A DNA stretch of 40,626 nucleotides from Bacillota bacterium (GTDB lineage Bacteria; Bacillota; Clostridia; Peptostreptococcales; Anaerovoracaceae): assembly GCA_017412505.1 (NCBI GenBank), contig JAFPXN010000062.1:1-40626 (forward strand), given 5' to 3'. Position 1 is the stretch's first letter. Each line of letters opens with the position of its first letter. Under the pieces are notes generated by a model, which made no database searches, had not been told where the DNA came from, and saw nothing but the letters and a program-made list of their open reading frames with translations. The position numbers were made by a program, and so were the translations under genes. Shown in pieces: positions 1-8,809 of this stretch.

Positions 1-1
1 C

Positions 2-100
2 GGCAAGGCGGACCTGCTGCACGTGTTCGACCAGCTGCTGGCCGCCTATCCGGTGGCGCCGGGCGAGATCCGCTACGACGGTCCCTCCGTGATCGGATGA
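2..100 (+). CDS. C-terminal end of an unidentified protein (partial)
   Basis: An open frame enters from the left edge and ends at TGA 98-100, giving 32 residues that end in GEIRYDGPSVIG. The codon pattern (G/C at third positions) matches the neighbouring real genes, so this is probably the end of a genuine gene. The piece is too short to assign a family. It lies 48 bases before the CapA-family gene on the same strand and may share its transcript. Confidence 0.5.
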   Translation, partial: GKADLLHVFDQLLAAYPVAPGEIRYDGPSVIG

Positions 101-148
101 CCTGCGGCCAGATCAAAAATCAGATAGAGTAGACAAAAGGAGAAACAC

Positions 149-1447
149 ATGAGAGCCAATATGACCATCACAGCCGCCGGTGATTTTATGCATTACCGGA
201 TGCTGCCGCCGCGATACGGCGGTTTCGAAGAAGTCAAGGCGTTTCTCGAAAGAGGGGACGTCCGGTTTTTCAACCTGGAAACGGTATTCCCGGACGCGTC
301 CTGTTTCGGCAATCAGTTCTACGGAGGCGGTTACGTCTTCACCGGCGAACGCAGTCTGAACGACGTGAAAGCGTTCGGCTTTAACGTCCTGTCCTTCGCC
401 AACAACCACACGTTCGACTTCTCGTACAACGGGCTGCTCCGCACGCTGGACGCGGTGAACGCGGCGGGTTTCCCCAACGCCGGCGTGGGCCGGAACCTGG
501 ACGAAGCGGCAGCGCCGGCGTTTCTGCAGACGCCGACCGGCAGTTTCGGCCTGATCGGGGCCGTCTCCACCATGGAAAACGAGGCGGCGATGGCGGGCCG
601 GCAGTCCAGAAGGGTGCTGGGGCGCCCCGGGGTCAACGGGCTGCGCTTCGACGGCAAAGTGACCGTCCCCGCGGAACAGTTCCGCATCCTGGAGGAGATC
701 GACACAAAGACGGGCATCAACGCCTTGGAGAACATCCTCCGCGGCGAGGGGTTCCTGCCGCCGCGGCCGGAGGGACTGGTCCAGATCGGATCGACGCTGT
801 TCGAAGCGGGCAGCGAACTGCGGTATGAGACGCATCCCCGCGAAGCGGATGTGGAACGGATCGCGTACAATATCGAAAGCGCTCGCATGCAGTCCGACTA
901 CGTCGCGGTCAGCATCCATTCCCACGAGGTGGATTTACCGGACAAGGCGGTTCCGGCGCAGTTCCTCGTCGAGTTCGCGCACCGCTGCGTCGACGCGGGG
1001 GCGAGCGTTGTGTTCGGTCACGGCCCCCACGTCCTCCGTCCGCTGGAGATCTACAAAGGCAGGCCCATTTTCTATTCGCTGGGCAATTTCCTGTTCCAGG
1101 ACGTGGCCGAGTACCAGCCGGAGGATATGTATGAAAAATACGGGCTGACCTCGGATACTTCCATCGGCGAGCTGTACAACGCGCAGACGGGAAACAACAC
1201 CAAGGGCCTGCTTGCCAGCAGGCGCACGCTGGAATCGGTCCTCCCGTATGTCGAGATCGAGAACGATATCGTGAAGAAGATCGAGCTCTTCCCCCTGTCC
1301 CTCGCGTCCGGCGACGAATCCTGGCAGGTCGGCCTGCCGAAGCCCGGGTTCGGCCTGGGCATCCTGGAACGGCTGCGGGAGATGTCCGCGCCGTACGGTA
1401 CGGAGATTGCCATCCGCGAAGATGGGATCGGCGAAGTGAAGCTGTAA
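149..1447 (+). CDS. CapA-family (poly-gamma-glutamate synthesis type) protein
   Basis: This 432-residue protein has the order of motifs seen in the CapA/PGA_cap family, which has a metallophosphoesterase-like fold: GDFMHY near residue 12, FFNLET near 42, FANNHTFDF near 88, IHSHE near 253, GHGPHVL near 291 and FYSLGNFLFQ near 308. Family members are linked to capsule polymer export or anchoring, but many soluble clostridial members have no known substrate. No signal peptide or membrane anchor is visible here, unlike exported CapA, so an intracellular hydrolase role is equally possible. The start is set by AAAAGGAG at 135-142, six bases before ATG. The gene ends at a strong terminator shared with the convergent SDR gene. 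Confidence 0.8.
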   Translation: MRANMTITAAGDFMHYRMLPPRYGGFEEVKAFLERGDVRFFNLETVFPDASCFGNQFYGGGYVFTGERSLNDVKAFGFNVLSFANNHTFDFSYNGLLRTLDAVNAAGFPNAGVGRNLDEAAAPAFLQTPTGSFGLIGAVSTMENEAAMAGRQSRRVLGRPGVNGLRFDGKVTVPAEQFRILEEIDTKTGINALENILRGEGFLPPRPEGLVQIGSTLFEAGSELRYETHPREADVERIAYNIESARMQSDYVAVSIHSHEVDLPDKAVPAQFLVEFAHRCVDAGASVVFGHGPHVLRPLEIYKGRPIFYSLGNFLFQDVAEYQPEDMYEKYGLTSDTSIGELYNAQTGNNTKGLLASRRTLESVLPYVEIENDIVKKIELFPLSLASGDESWQVGLPKPGFGLGILERLREMSAPYGTEIAIREDGIGEVKL

Positions 1448-1466
1448 AACCATATGACAGAATGAA

Positions 1467-1495
1467 AAAAGCTCCGGAATCGCTCCGGAGCTTTT
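1467..1495. terminator. Bidirectional rho-independent terminator between CapA and SDR genes
   Basis: A perfect 12-bp stem (1467-1478 with 1484-1495) has a 5-base loop and is A-rich on one side and T-rich on the other. It lies between two convergent genes, so it can end both transcripts. Confidence 0.9.
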
Positions 1496-1514
1496 GTATT
1501 GCCGCAAAGGATGC

Positions 1515-2300
1515 TTATGCCGTCTCGCCGCCGTCGAGAGGAATGTGCTGGCCGGTGATGTACTTGGCTTCGTCGGAGGCCAGGAACGCGTACAGCGCGG
1601 CGACTTCCGCCGGGTCAGCGTGGCGTCCGAGAGGAATGCCCTTGTTGCATTCTTCGAACATCTCCTGCGTATATTCGGCTTCCTGCATCGGGGTGAGCAC
1701 GTAGCCCGGGCAGATGCAGTTGCAGCGGATCCAGGGCGCGTGCTCGAGGGCGACGCTGCGGACCAGGTTGATGACCGCGGCCTTGGACGCGTTGTAGTCG
1801 GTGTAGAAGGGGTGGCCTTCCATGCCGTTCGTGGAAGCGGTGCACAGGATGACGCCGGTGTTGTCCTTCGTCTTCTCGTTCTTCATTCTCTTCAGGGCTT
1901 CCATGATGCACAGGCACATGCCGTCCAGGTTGACGCCCATGACGCGTCTCCACTGCGCGAAGTCGGTCTCGATGAACTTCTTGCGGATGGAAATGCCCGC
2001 GTTGGAGATCAGGATGTCGATGCCGCCGAGGATCTTATCCATTTCGGCGAACGCGGCCTTGACGCTCTCTTCGCTGGAAACGTCCACCTTGACGCAGCCG
2101 GCGAGTCCGGGGATCTCTTCCTTCAGCGCGGGGAAAGCCTTGTCGTTATAGTCGAAGACGACGACCTTGGAGCCTTCCAGCACGAAGCGGTTCGCGGTGG
2201 CCTTGCCGATGCCGGAAGCGCCGCCGGTGACGACGACTCTCTTGCCCTTCAGCTCGGGATAGAGCGCGCGGGATTCGAATTTATAGTCCTGATGTAACAT
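1515..2300 (-). CDS. Short-chain dehydrogenase/reductase (SDR)
   Basis: This 261-residue classical SDR is an NAD(P)-dependent oxidoreductase of unknown substrate. It has the cofactor motif TGGASGIG at 25-32, NAG at 100-102, the catalytic Ser near 156 and YNASK with Tyr169/Lys173. It ends YITGQHIPLDGGETA, as in 3-oxoacyl-ACP reductase and sugar or alcohol dehydrogenase relatives. About 18 residues precede the Rossmann fold. Acidic Asp50 after strand 2 suggests NAD preference. AAAGGAG sits just before the ATG at 2300. It is the last gene of the gcvPA-gcvPB-AcoX-like-SDR operon, 21 bases after the previous stop, so its substrate is probably tied to that pathway. Confidence 0.88.
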   Translation of the reverse strand: MLHQDYKFESRALYPELKGKRVVVTGGASGIGKATANRFVLEGSKVVVFDYNDKAFPALKEEIPGLAGCVKVDVSSEESVKAAFAEMDKILGGIDILISNAGISIRKKFIETDFAQWRRVMGVNLDGMCLCIMEALKRMKNEKTKDNTGVILCTASTNGMEGHPFYTDYNASKAAVINLVRSVALEHAPWIRCNCICPGYVLTPMQEAEYTQEMFEECNKGIPLGRHADPAEVAALYAFLASDEAKYITGQHIPLDGGETA

Positions 2301-2321
2301 GTTTTTCTCCTTTCCAAAGGG

Positions 2322-3428
2322 TCAGTCTGCGCTGACCCGTATCATCTGTTCTTCGCCGAGGCCTACGATGGCTCTCATATAACCGGAAACGGCTGCGTCG
2401 GCTTCGGGATCGCCCGTGTCCACGAGCAGAGGGCGCCCCTGCAGGTTGAACAGCTTTTCCTTCGTCGCGAGAACGAACAGGCGGTCTTTGCCGATGGCCT
2501 TGACGACGGCCGGACCGATCTGCTGGTTGCCCCGCCCGAGCAGAAAACCCTGTCCGCCGGTGGGGGTGAGCACGAGATAGGTCTCTTTCTCCCTGACCCG
2601 CCGCAGGATGTCCGCTTCGCACAGGTCCTTCTGCACGAGCTTTCCGTCCGCGATCAGGTCGACGCCCAAAAGCGTATCTTCCAGACCAAGGCCGTCCATC
2701 AGCGCCTTCGTCGTCGTGCCGGGTCCGATGAGGTAGTAGCAGCCGGGCTTCAAGCGCTTCGCCATCTCCGAGGCGATCGAGTTGTGCTGGGCTGCTTCCG
2801 ACGCGGGGGACGCGGCCTTGCCGTGCTGCAGCAGGGAGCGGTCGTCCGGGACGGTCAGATAGCCGTAAAGGCAGGTGCTGACCTGATCGGCGCGCCAGGC
2901 GGCTTCGTCGATATCCACGACTTCGACCTGCTTCGTGCGCCTGCGTTCGCCTTTCAGAAAGCGGCAGGCCAGTTCGCCCGCGGCTTCGGGCCGGACGGCG
3001 TACACCGGGGAGTGGATCTTGACGCCGGCGGGAATGCCCACGCAGGGGATCGTGACCCCTGCGGAGACCAGGTCTCTGGCGGTGCCGTCGCCGCCCGCGA
3101 AGAGCAGCAGCTCCGCTCCCGCGGCTTCGATGGCTTTCGCCGCTTCGAACGTGTCCCGGGACGTGGTGGAAGGCTCAGGAGCATACACGGTCTGTACGGA
3201 GAAGCCCTGCGCGAGCGCTTCGCTCTCGCCCATGGCGCCGGCCGCGCAGAGGACCGAAAGGTCCTCCCGCAGAGGCCGCAGCGTTTGCAGTGCGGCCTCT
3301 GCGCGCAGCGGGGCGCGGGGAAGCGCGCCCCGCCGCGCGGCCTCCTCCGCCAGTCCGTCTGTTCCTTTTAATCCGACGCTTCCGCCCATCCCTGCGATGG
3401 GGTTCACCAGCAGTCCAATTTTACGCAT
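2322..3428 (-). CDS. ATP-NAD kinase family protein (AcoX/COG3199-like)
   Basis: This 368-residue protein starts MRKIGLLVNPIAGMGGSVGLKGTDG and carries LLLFAGGDGTARDL, the GGDGT nucleotide-binding signature of the NAD kinase/diacylglycerol kinase superfamily. The form resembles the AcoX-like group often found beside acetoin or amino-acid catabolic operons, where its function is not settled. The ATG at 3428 overlaps the gcvPB stop (TAATG), indicating translational coupling. An upstream in-frame extension to 3470 exists but lies inside gcvPB and has no ribosome site. The family assignment is firm. A true NAD kinase activity is inference. Confidence 0.82.
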   Translation of the reverse strand: MRKIGLLVNPIAGMGGSVGLKGTDGLAEEAARRGALPRAPLRAEAALQTLRPLREDLSVLCAAGAMGESEALAQGFSVQTVYAPEPSTTSRDTFEAAKAIEAAGAELLLFAGGDGTARDLVSAGVTIPCVGIPAGVKIHSPVYAVRPEAAGELACRFLKGERRRTKQVEVVDIDEAAWRADQVSTCLYGYLTVPDDRSLLQHGKAASPASEAAQHNSIASEMAKRLKPGCYYLIGPGTTTKALMDGLGLEDTLLGVDLIADGKLVQKDLCEADILRRVREKETYLVLTPTGGQGFLLGRGNQQIGPAVVKAIGKDRLFVLATKEKLFNLQGRPLLVDTGDPEADAAVSGYMRAIVGLGEEQMIRVSAD

Positions 3429-4993
3429 TATTGATATTTTTTCCGGTACGCTCTCCAGGTGACCGCCCACTGCTCGGGGTCATCCATGTTGGATTCGTCC
3501 AGCTGGTGGCAGACGCTGCTGTGAGGCGCGGCCTTCAGGTATTCGGGATCATCGTACGCTTCTTTGAAGACGTACTTCAGCGTTTCGATGTACTCGTCCA
3601 GATCCGCCTTGGAGGGGGTCTCCGTGGGTTCGAGGGTCATGGGTTCGGGTACGTAATAGGGGTGATGGCTCGTCCAGTAATGCATGCCGAAGTCCATCAT
3701 GCGGCGCTGGATGTCCGCCGTGCCGACGCCAGTCTCCTCGAGGAGTTTTTCCAGCGTGTAGCGGCACTGCTCGATGCGCTGCTTGCCCGGGATATAGGGC
3801 GCGTCCACGAACGGCAGTTCCATGAGTTTTTGGAACAGGTAGTTGTTGTTCAGGACGGCGGTCTTCGCGACCTGGTACAGGCCTTCCGCGCCGAGGGCGC
3901 GGATCCAGGCGTAGGTCTTCAGGACGACCTGCGCTGCGCCGTTGAACTCGCGGATCTTGTGCATGCCGTACGGATTCTTCGCGTTCTCGTAGTCGTAATA
4001 GTACTTCTCGCCGTCGAAGCGGATGATGGGCGCGGGCAGGAAGGGCTCCAGGAAGTCCGCGCAGCCAACCGCGCCGCAGGCGGGTCCGCCGCAGCCGTGA
4101 GGCGCGGAGAACGTCTTATGCAGGTTGAAGAAGCAGGTGTCGAAGCCGGCTTCTCTGGCGCGGGTCACGCCCAGCAGGCCGTTGGCGTTCGCCTGGTCGT
4201 AGGCGCACAGGCCGCCGTGCTCGTGCATGTAGCTCGTGAACTTCAGCACGTTTTTATTGTACACGCCGGTGTCTTCGGGGTTCGCGACGAAGAAAGCCGC
4301 GGTGTGTTCGTTCACAGCCGCCTTAAAGGCCTCGAAGTCGGGATAGCCGTCCTTGTCCGGGTGCAGGTAGATGATCTTGAATCCCTTCAGATGGGGCGCC
4401 GCGGCGTCCGAGGGGTGGGAATAGATCGTCGTGATGATCTCGTTTCTCTGCTTTTCCTCGCCTCTGGACTTGAAGTACGAATACACGAGGGACGCCATGC
4501 CCAGGATGGCCTGAGAGCCGCCGCCGGGCTGCATCGTGAACGCGTCCATGCCGGAGATCTCGCAGAAGTACTGGTTCGTCTTGTAGATGATCTCCATGAT
4601 GCCCTGGGCGGTGCTTGCGTCCTGCAGCGGGTGCATGTCGCGCATCTGGGGCAGGTTCGCCAGCTGTTCGTTCACCTTCGGGCTGTATTTGACGGTGCAG
4701 GTGCCCTGGCCGATCTCGATGTTGACGTCGGCGCCGAGGGTCTCCTGAGCCAGTCTCGCGTAGTGGCGCAGCACTCTGGGCTGGGAGATCTCAGGCAGGG
4801 CGGGCGCTTCTTTTCTCTTCAGGAAATCGGGCAGAACCGCGGTTCCTTCCGTGGCTTCGCACACGGCTTTTTCAGCCTTGTTCACCAGCACGCCGCGTTC
4901 GCCCTTCTGGGACAGTTCGAAAATAACAGGCTCGTCCCACTTTGCCTGGTGGAATCCGGTGCGTACGGGATTGCTTCTGTCGATCTTTTTCAT
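3428..4993 (-). CDS. gcvPB: Glycine dehydrogenase (decarboxylating) subunit 2
   Basis: This 521-residue protein is the C-terminal, PLP-binding half of the split glycine cleavage P-protein. It shows GQGTCTVKYSPKVNE near 96, the MQPGGGSQAILG segment near 154 and NLHKTFSAPHGCGGP near 290, where Lys293 should form the PLP Schiff base. With GcvPA it decarboxylates glycine and passes the aminomethyl group to lipoylated H-protein. The ATG at 4993 overlaps the gcvPA stop (TAATG), so the subunits are translationally coupled. A longer frame to 5089 lies inside gcvPA and is rejected. No gcvT, gcvH or lpd gene is present in the window. Confidence 0.95.
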   Translation of the reverse strand: MKKIDRSNPVRTGFHQAKWDEPVIFELSQKGERGVLVNKAEKAVCEATEGTAVLPDFLKRKEAPALPEISQPRVLRHYARLAQETLGADVNIEIGQGTCTVKYSPKVNEQLANLPQMRDMHPLQDASTAQGIMEIIYKTNQYFCEISGMDAFTMQPGGGSQAILGMASLVYSYFKSRGEEKQRNEIITTIYSHPSDAAAPHLKGFKIIYLHPDKDGYPDFEAFKAAVNEHTAAFFVANPEDTGVYNKNVLKFTSYMHEHGGLCAYDQANANGLLGVTRAREAGFDTCFFNLHKTFSAPHGCGGPACGAVGCADFLEPFLPAPIIRFDGEKYYYDYENAKNPYGMHKIREFNGAAQVVLKTYAWIRALGAEGLYQVAKTAVLNNNYLFQKLMELPFVDAPYIPGKQRIEQCRYTLEKLLEETGVGTADIQRRMMDFGMHYWTSHHPYYVPEPMTLEPTETPSKADLDEYIETLKYVFKEAYDDPEYLKAAPHSSVCHQLDESNMDDPEQWAVTWRAYRKKYQ

Positions 4994-6402
4994 TACGCTT
5001 CGCCTCCTTCCAGGATGGCAGCCAGTTCGGCCGCGAGTCTGTCGATGTCTTCCTTCGTGTGGATCTCGGTGACGCAGTACATGGCGCATTCGCCGATCCA
5101 GTCGAACTCCTTGGACAGGTCCTTACCGCCGAAGATGTTCTTCGCGAGCAGCGCCTTGTTGATCTCGGCCACGGTCTTGCCGCTCTTGGAGAAGTCGAGC
5201 ACGAATTCTTCGAAGAACGGATCCGCGAAACGCAGGGACACGCCGGGGATCTGCGCCAGCTTCTTCGCCGCGTACTGGGCGTTTCTCATGATGGTCTCGC
5301 CGACTTCCTGCATGCCTTTCGGGCCCATGGTGGACAGATAGACGCCCGCCGTGATGCCCCACAGGGCGGTCTGGGTGCCGACGTATTCCTTGGCTTGGTC
5401 TCTCAGATGGCCGAAGGACGTTCTGTCATAAGCGACGTCCGCGAACGCGTATTCGCCTTCCTTGGACGTCTGGCAGATGCCGAACAGGCGGGAGGGAAAC
5501 TCGAGCACGTACTTCGGGTCGTCCATCGTGGCCATGAAGCCGGACTGGCCGCCGCCGAAGTTCATGTGGATGCCCAGGGACTGCACGTCGCCGCAGATGA
5601 TGTCCGCGCCGAAAGATCTGGGGGAGGCGACGACGCCGAGGGAGATCGGGTCGCAGCCGACGACGACCTGCGCGCCTGCCGCGTGAGCCATTTCGGCGAT
5701 CTCGCGGGCGTTGACCTCGAACATGCCCAGATACATCGGGTTTTCGAAGTAGACGGCGCCTGTTTCGGCGTTCAGCTTGGCCTTCAGGTCGGCCAGATCC
5801 ATGCGGCCGGTGGCCGGGTCAGCCTTCACGACGACGAAATCCAGGTCGGGTTCGCAGTAGTTGCGGATGATGGCCTGCTTCTCCGGGTCCATGCTCTCGG
5901 GCAGCAGCGCCACGCGCTTGTCCGCCACTCTGCAGGCCATGCGGATCGCGGTAGATGCGGCCTGCGCGTAGTCCATGGTCGGGACGTTGACGACTTCCAT
6001 GTCCACCATCTCGGCCACGAGGCTCTCGAATTCGAACAGGGCCTGGAAACGGCCGAAGTCGTTGTAGGATTCGCCGCCGTAAGCGGTCAGGAACTCGCCC
6101 TTGGATGCGATCTCATCGCAGAGGGCGGGCACGTAATGCTGGTAGCAGCCCGCTCCGAGGAAGTTCAGCGCGTCCGCGCAGCTCTTGTTCTTCTTCAGCA
6201 GGCCTTCCACGTGGCGTCTCAGCTCGTATTCCGAGCCGAACGCTTCCGGAATGTTCATGTTCTCCTTGAGAACGATCTCCTGAGGAACTTCTTCGTGGAG
6301 CTCCTCGATGGACTGCAGGCCGATCGCCCTCAGCATCTCCTGCTCGACCTCGGGGACCGAGTTGGGGATGTAGGGATGGCTTTTAAATCCTTTTACACTC
6401 AC
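4993..6402 (-). CDS. gcvPA: Glycine dehydrogenase (decarboxylating) subunit 1
   Basis: This 469-residue protein is the N-terminal half of the split P-protein typical of Firmicutes. Recognisable segments are HPYIPNSVPEVEQEML near the start, FLGAGCYQHYVPA, EFLTAYGGESYNDFGRFQALFEFES, and PRSFGADIICGDVQSLG. It pairs with GcvPB to form the active decarboxylase. The start is GTG at 6402, eight bases after a near-perfect AAAGGAGGT, so the unusual start codon is well supported. It is the first gene of a four-gene minus-strand operon, transcribed away from the LysR gene at 6575. Confidence 0.95.
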   Translation of the reverse strand: MSVKGFKSHPYIPNSVPEVEQEMLRAIGLQSIEELHEEVPQEIVLKENMNIPEAFGSEYELRRHVEGLLKKNKSCADALNFLGAGCYQHYVPALCDEIASKGEFLTAYGGESYNDFGRFQALFEFESLVAEMVDMEVVNVPTMDYAQAASTAIRMACRVADKRVALLPESMDPEKQAIIRNYCEPDLDFVVVKADPATGRMDLADLKAKLNAETGAVYFENPMYLGMFEVNAREIAEMAHAAGAQVVVGCDPISLGVVASPRSFGADIICGDVQSLGIHMNFGGGQSGFMATMDDPKYVLEFPSRLFGICQTSKEGEYAFADVAYDRTSFGHLRDQAKEYVGTQTALWGITAGVYLSTMGPKGMQEVGETIMRNAQYAAKKLAQIPGVSLRFADPFFEEFVLDFSKSGKTVAEINKALLAKNIFGGKDLSKEFDWIGECAMYCVTEIHTKEDIDRLAAELAAILEGGEA

Positions 6403-6463
6403 TATTTATAACCTCCTTTGCGATGTTGTATCCTGAGTTCATTTTATCGGAATCTACAACATA

Positions 6464-6492
6464 ATGATAGCAGAGTTTGACCCATGTGAAAA
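6464..6492 (-). promoter_or_regulatory. Candidate sigma-70 promoter of the gcvPA operon
   Basis: On the minus strand TTTTCA (6492-6487), a 17-base spacer and TATCAT (6469-6464) form a reasonable sigma-70 promoter about 60 bases before the gcvPA start. Confidence 0.5.
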
Positions 6493-6493
6493 C

Positions 6494-6520
6494 TGAATGA
6501 TATTCATTAAAACAATGAAT
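6494..6520. promoter_or_regulatory. Candidate LysR-type operator between lysR and gcvPA
   Basis: Two overlapping inverted repeats lie just upstream of the gcvPA -35 box: TGAAT-GAT-ATTCA (6494-6506) and ATTCATT-AAAAC-AATGAAT (6502-6520). Dyads of this size (T-N11-A type) in the gap between a LysR gene and its divergent target are the usual LysR binding sites. The position next to the -35 box suits activation. Confidence 0.5.
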
Positions 6521-6574
6521 AAAACTTGTGGATAGAGCGCCCCGGTGCTATGCTTGAAAAAAGAGGTGACCGGC

Positions 6575-7459
6575 ATGAGCATCACGAAATACGAAGTATT
6601 TTTGAAGTCCGCCCAACTGGGCAATTTCACCCGGGCGGCGGAGGAACTGAACATCACGCAGTCCGGGGTCAGCCACACGGTAGCGGCCCTGGAAAAAGAA
6701 CTGGGACTGAACCTGCTGATCCGCAGCAAGGGCGGCGTGACCCTCACAGCCGACGGCGCGGCGCTGCTGCCCCGGGTGCAGGCGGTATGCGAAGAAGAGA
6801 GGCGGCTGCAGGAAAAAGCGCAGGAACTGCGCGGCCTGGAGGCCGGTACGATACGGATCGCGAGCTTCAACAGTGTGGCGGTCAAATGGCTGCCAAAGAT
6901 CCTGAAGGGTTTCTGCGACCTGCATCCGGGCGTGGAATTCCGGCTGATCATGACGGACGACGACCGCCAGACGGAGCAGATGGTGATGAACGGCGAGGCG
7001 GACTGCGGCTTTTTATGCCTGCCCGCGGAGCTGGACGTGGACTGCGAAGCGCTGCGCCGGGACCGCTGGAAGATCGTCCTGCCGGCGGGTCATCCGCTGG
7101 CGGGGGCGAAGGTCTTCCCCGCGAAGGCCCTGGCGCGCGAGACGTTCATCCAGCCTGAGGAGGGCAGCGATTTCGAAGTCGCGGAGATCCTGGAAAAGCT
7201 GGGCGCGCGTCCCGCGCAGGTCTATACGGTGCAGGGGGACGAGACGATCCTGGCCATGGTGTCCGCAGGGCTTGGCGTTGCGGTCATGCCGGAGCTGATG
7301 CTCGAGGACTGCGCCTATCCGCTGGCCGCCTGCGATCCGGAAGGGAACTTTACCCGCGAGATCGCGGTATGTATAAAGGACAGGGAGGCGATCTCCCTGT
7401 CCACGAAACGGTTTATCGAATATACGAAAGAGTGGGTGCGACAGACTACTCTGTCATGA
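6575..7459 (+). CDS. LysR-family transcriptional regulator
   Basis: This 294-residue protein has the LysR winged HTH at about residues 1-60 (FLKSAQLGNFTRAAEELNIT, QSGVSHTVAALEKELG, LNLLIR) and a type-2 periplasmic-binding-like effector domain (GTIRIASFNSVAVKWLPKIL near 90; MVSAGLGVAVMPELML near 230). The ATG at 6575 is chosen because AGAGGTG lies seven bases before it; an ATG ten codons earlier has no ribosome site. It faces the gcvPA operon, its likely target. Its last 14 bases overlap the convergent cysteine desulfidase gene. Confidence 0.9.
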   Translation: MSITKYEVFLKSAQLGNFTRAAEELNITQSGVSHTVAALEKELGLNLLIRSKGGVTLTADGAALLPRVQAVCEEERRLQEKAQELRGLEAGTIRIASFNSVAVKWLPKILKGFCDLHPGVEFRLIMTDDDRQTEQMVMNGEADCGFLCLPAELDVDCEALRRDRWKIVLPAGHPLAGAKVFPAKALARETFIQPEEGSDFEVAEILEKLGARPAQVYTVQGDETILAMVSAGLGVAVMPELMLEDCAYPLAACDPEGNFTREIAVCIKDREAISLSTKRFIEYTKEWVRQTTLS

Positions 7460-8723
7460 TGGTCTGGATGACGTGGTCCGTCTCCGCCATGCCGATGCGG
7501 CCGAGGCGGCCGACGTTGTCGATGCACTTCTCGACGTCGTCGTTTAAGATGCCGTCGCCGCCCTTCAATCTGCGGTCTTTGCCGAGCATCTCGTAAGACA
7601 GGATGCTGCAGTCGACGGCTGCGGCGATCTTCGCTGCGCACGATGCTTTCGCGCCGTCGCAGATCATGCCGGAGATCTGTCCGAGAGAGGTGATGATGAC
7701 CTTCTCGATCTCCTCCTCGCTGGCTCCCTGCAGGAACGCGATGCCCGCGCCCGCGCCGGATGCCGCGCACATGGCGCCGCAGAACGCGGAAAGGGGACCG
7801 ATGCCCGCCTTCTGGTGCAGCGCGGTCAGGTCACTCATGACCATCGCGCGGATCATTTCCTCTTCGCTCTTGCCCAGCGCCTTCGCGTAGGTGATGACCG
7901 GCATGGACGCCGTGATGCCCTGGTTGCCGGAACCGGACACGATGACCACCGGCAGCTCGCAGCCGCTCATGCGGGCGTCGGACCCGGCGGCCGCCGCGGC
8001 GATCGCGCGGTTGCGCAGGCTGTCGCCTTTGAATTCCAGAACGCTCTTGCCTACGCTGGCGCCCCAGTTTCCGTTCAGACCTTCCGCGGAGATGGCCGTG
8101 TTGCAGGCCGCCTGTCGCAGGATGGGACCCTGAACGTCCCTGATGTCGCAGGTCTTCGCGAAATCGTAGATGTCTTTTATGTTCAAGAGGCTCTTGTCCG
8201 GCTTGCCGTCGTCGGCCTGGTCGTCGTCACCGTTCTTTTCGAACAGCACTTTGCCGTCCTTTTCGACGCAGACGACGTTGGCGTGGCGCTTGACGATCCG
8301 CGCCATGGACGTGTGCCCCTGTGCTTCCAACTTGATGATGATCTCGAGCACCTCCGTGCCGTAGGTCGGCGCGACGGTGAACGCTGCATCCTCGAGCAGC
8401 TGTCGCATCCTTTCCTTATCTTCTTCGGTCGCTTCGGCGATGCACTCCAGCTCTTTTTCCGCTTTTCCGAACGCGATGCCCGCTGCCGCCGCAACCTCCA
8501 TGCCGGCCAGTCCGCCGGTGTTGGGTACGACGACGCTCTTTACGTTTTTGATGATGTTTCCGCTGACTTTTACGTCCACTTTCTCCGGCATCATCCCCAG
8601 AGCTTCTCTTGCTTTAGCCGCGCAGAATGCCACTGCGATCGGCTCCGTACACCCCATGGCGGGGACGAGTTCGCTTTCCAGGATCCGTACGTAGGTCCCG
8701 TAGCGCTTATCGCTTCTTTCCAT
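7446..8723 (-). CDS. cyuA: L-cysteine desulfidase (CyuA/YhaM, L-serine dehydratase alpha-like family)
   Basis: This 425-residue protein breaks down L-cysteine to pyruvate, sulfide and ammonia with a [4Fe-4S] cluster. Cys25 (PAMGCTEP), Cys315, Cys355 and Cys362 have the same spacings (40 and 7 between the last three) as the ligand cysteines reported for the Methanocaldococcus L-cysteine desulfidase. The N-terminal GCTEPIAVAFCAAKA and the GSGNQGI motif are family hallmarks. ATG 8723 is chosen because AAAGGTGG lies before it; an upstream ATG at 8753 lacks a ribosome site. It has its own promoter and ends by overlapping lysR by 14 bases. The enzyme is oxygen-labile, which fits an anaerobe. Confidence 0.88.
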   Translation of the reverse strand: MERSDKRYGTYVRILESELVPAMGCTEPIAVAFCAAKAREALGMMPEKVDVKVSGNIIKNVKSVVVPNTGGLAGMEVAAAAGIAFGKAEKELECIAEATEEDKERMRQLLEDAAFTVAPTYGTEVLEIIIKLEAQGHTSMARIVKRHANVVCVEKDGKVLFEKNGDDDQADDGKPDKSLLNIKDIYDFAKTCDIRDVQGPILRQAACNTAISAEGLNGNWGASVGKSVLEFKGDSLRNRAIAAAAAGSDARMSGCELPVVIVSGSGNQGITASMPVITYAKALGKSEEEMIRAMVMSDLTALHQKAGIGPLSAFCGAMCAASGAGAGIAFLQGASEEEIEKVIITSLGQISGMICDGAKASCAAKIAAAVDCSILSYEMLGKDRRLKGGDGILNDDVEKCIDNVGRLGRIGMAETDHVIQTIMTE

Positions 8724-8768
8724 CGTGGTCCACCTTTCTGTTAAGAAAAACAACGGCTTACAAAATTA

Positions 8769-8797
8769 AGTGTATCCCCCGCGGGGAGCGGTGTCAA
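8769..8797 (-). promoter_or_regulatory. Sigma-70 promoter of the cysteine desulfidase gene
   Basis: The minus strand has TTGACA (8797-8792), a 17-base spacer and TACACT (8774-8769). The spacer contains the palindrome CCCCGCGGGG (about 8776-8785), a possible operator. Confidence 0.65.
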
Positions 8798-8809
8798 ACA
8801 GCAAAAAAT

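Noticed and set aside
6403..6463. Possible glycine riboswitch before gcvPA
   Set aside because: The predicted leader is only about 55 bases long, too short for a glycine aptamer, and no aptamer-like pairing is visible.
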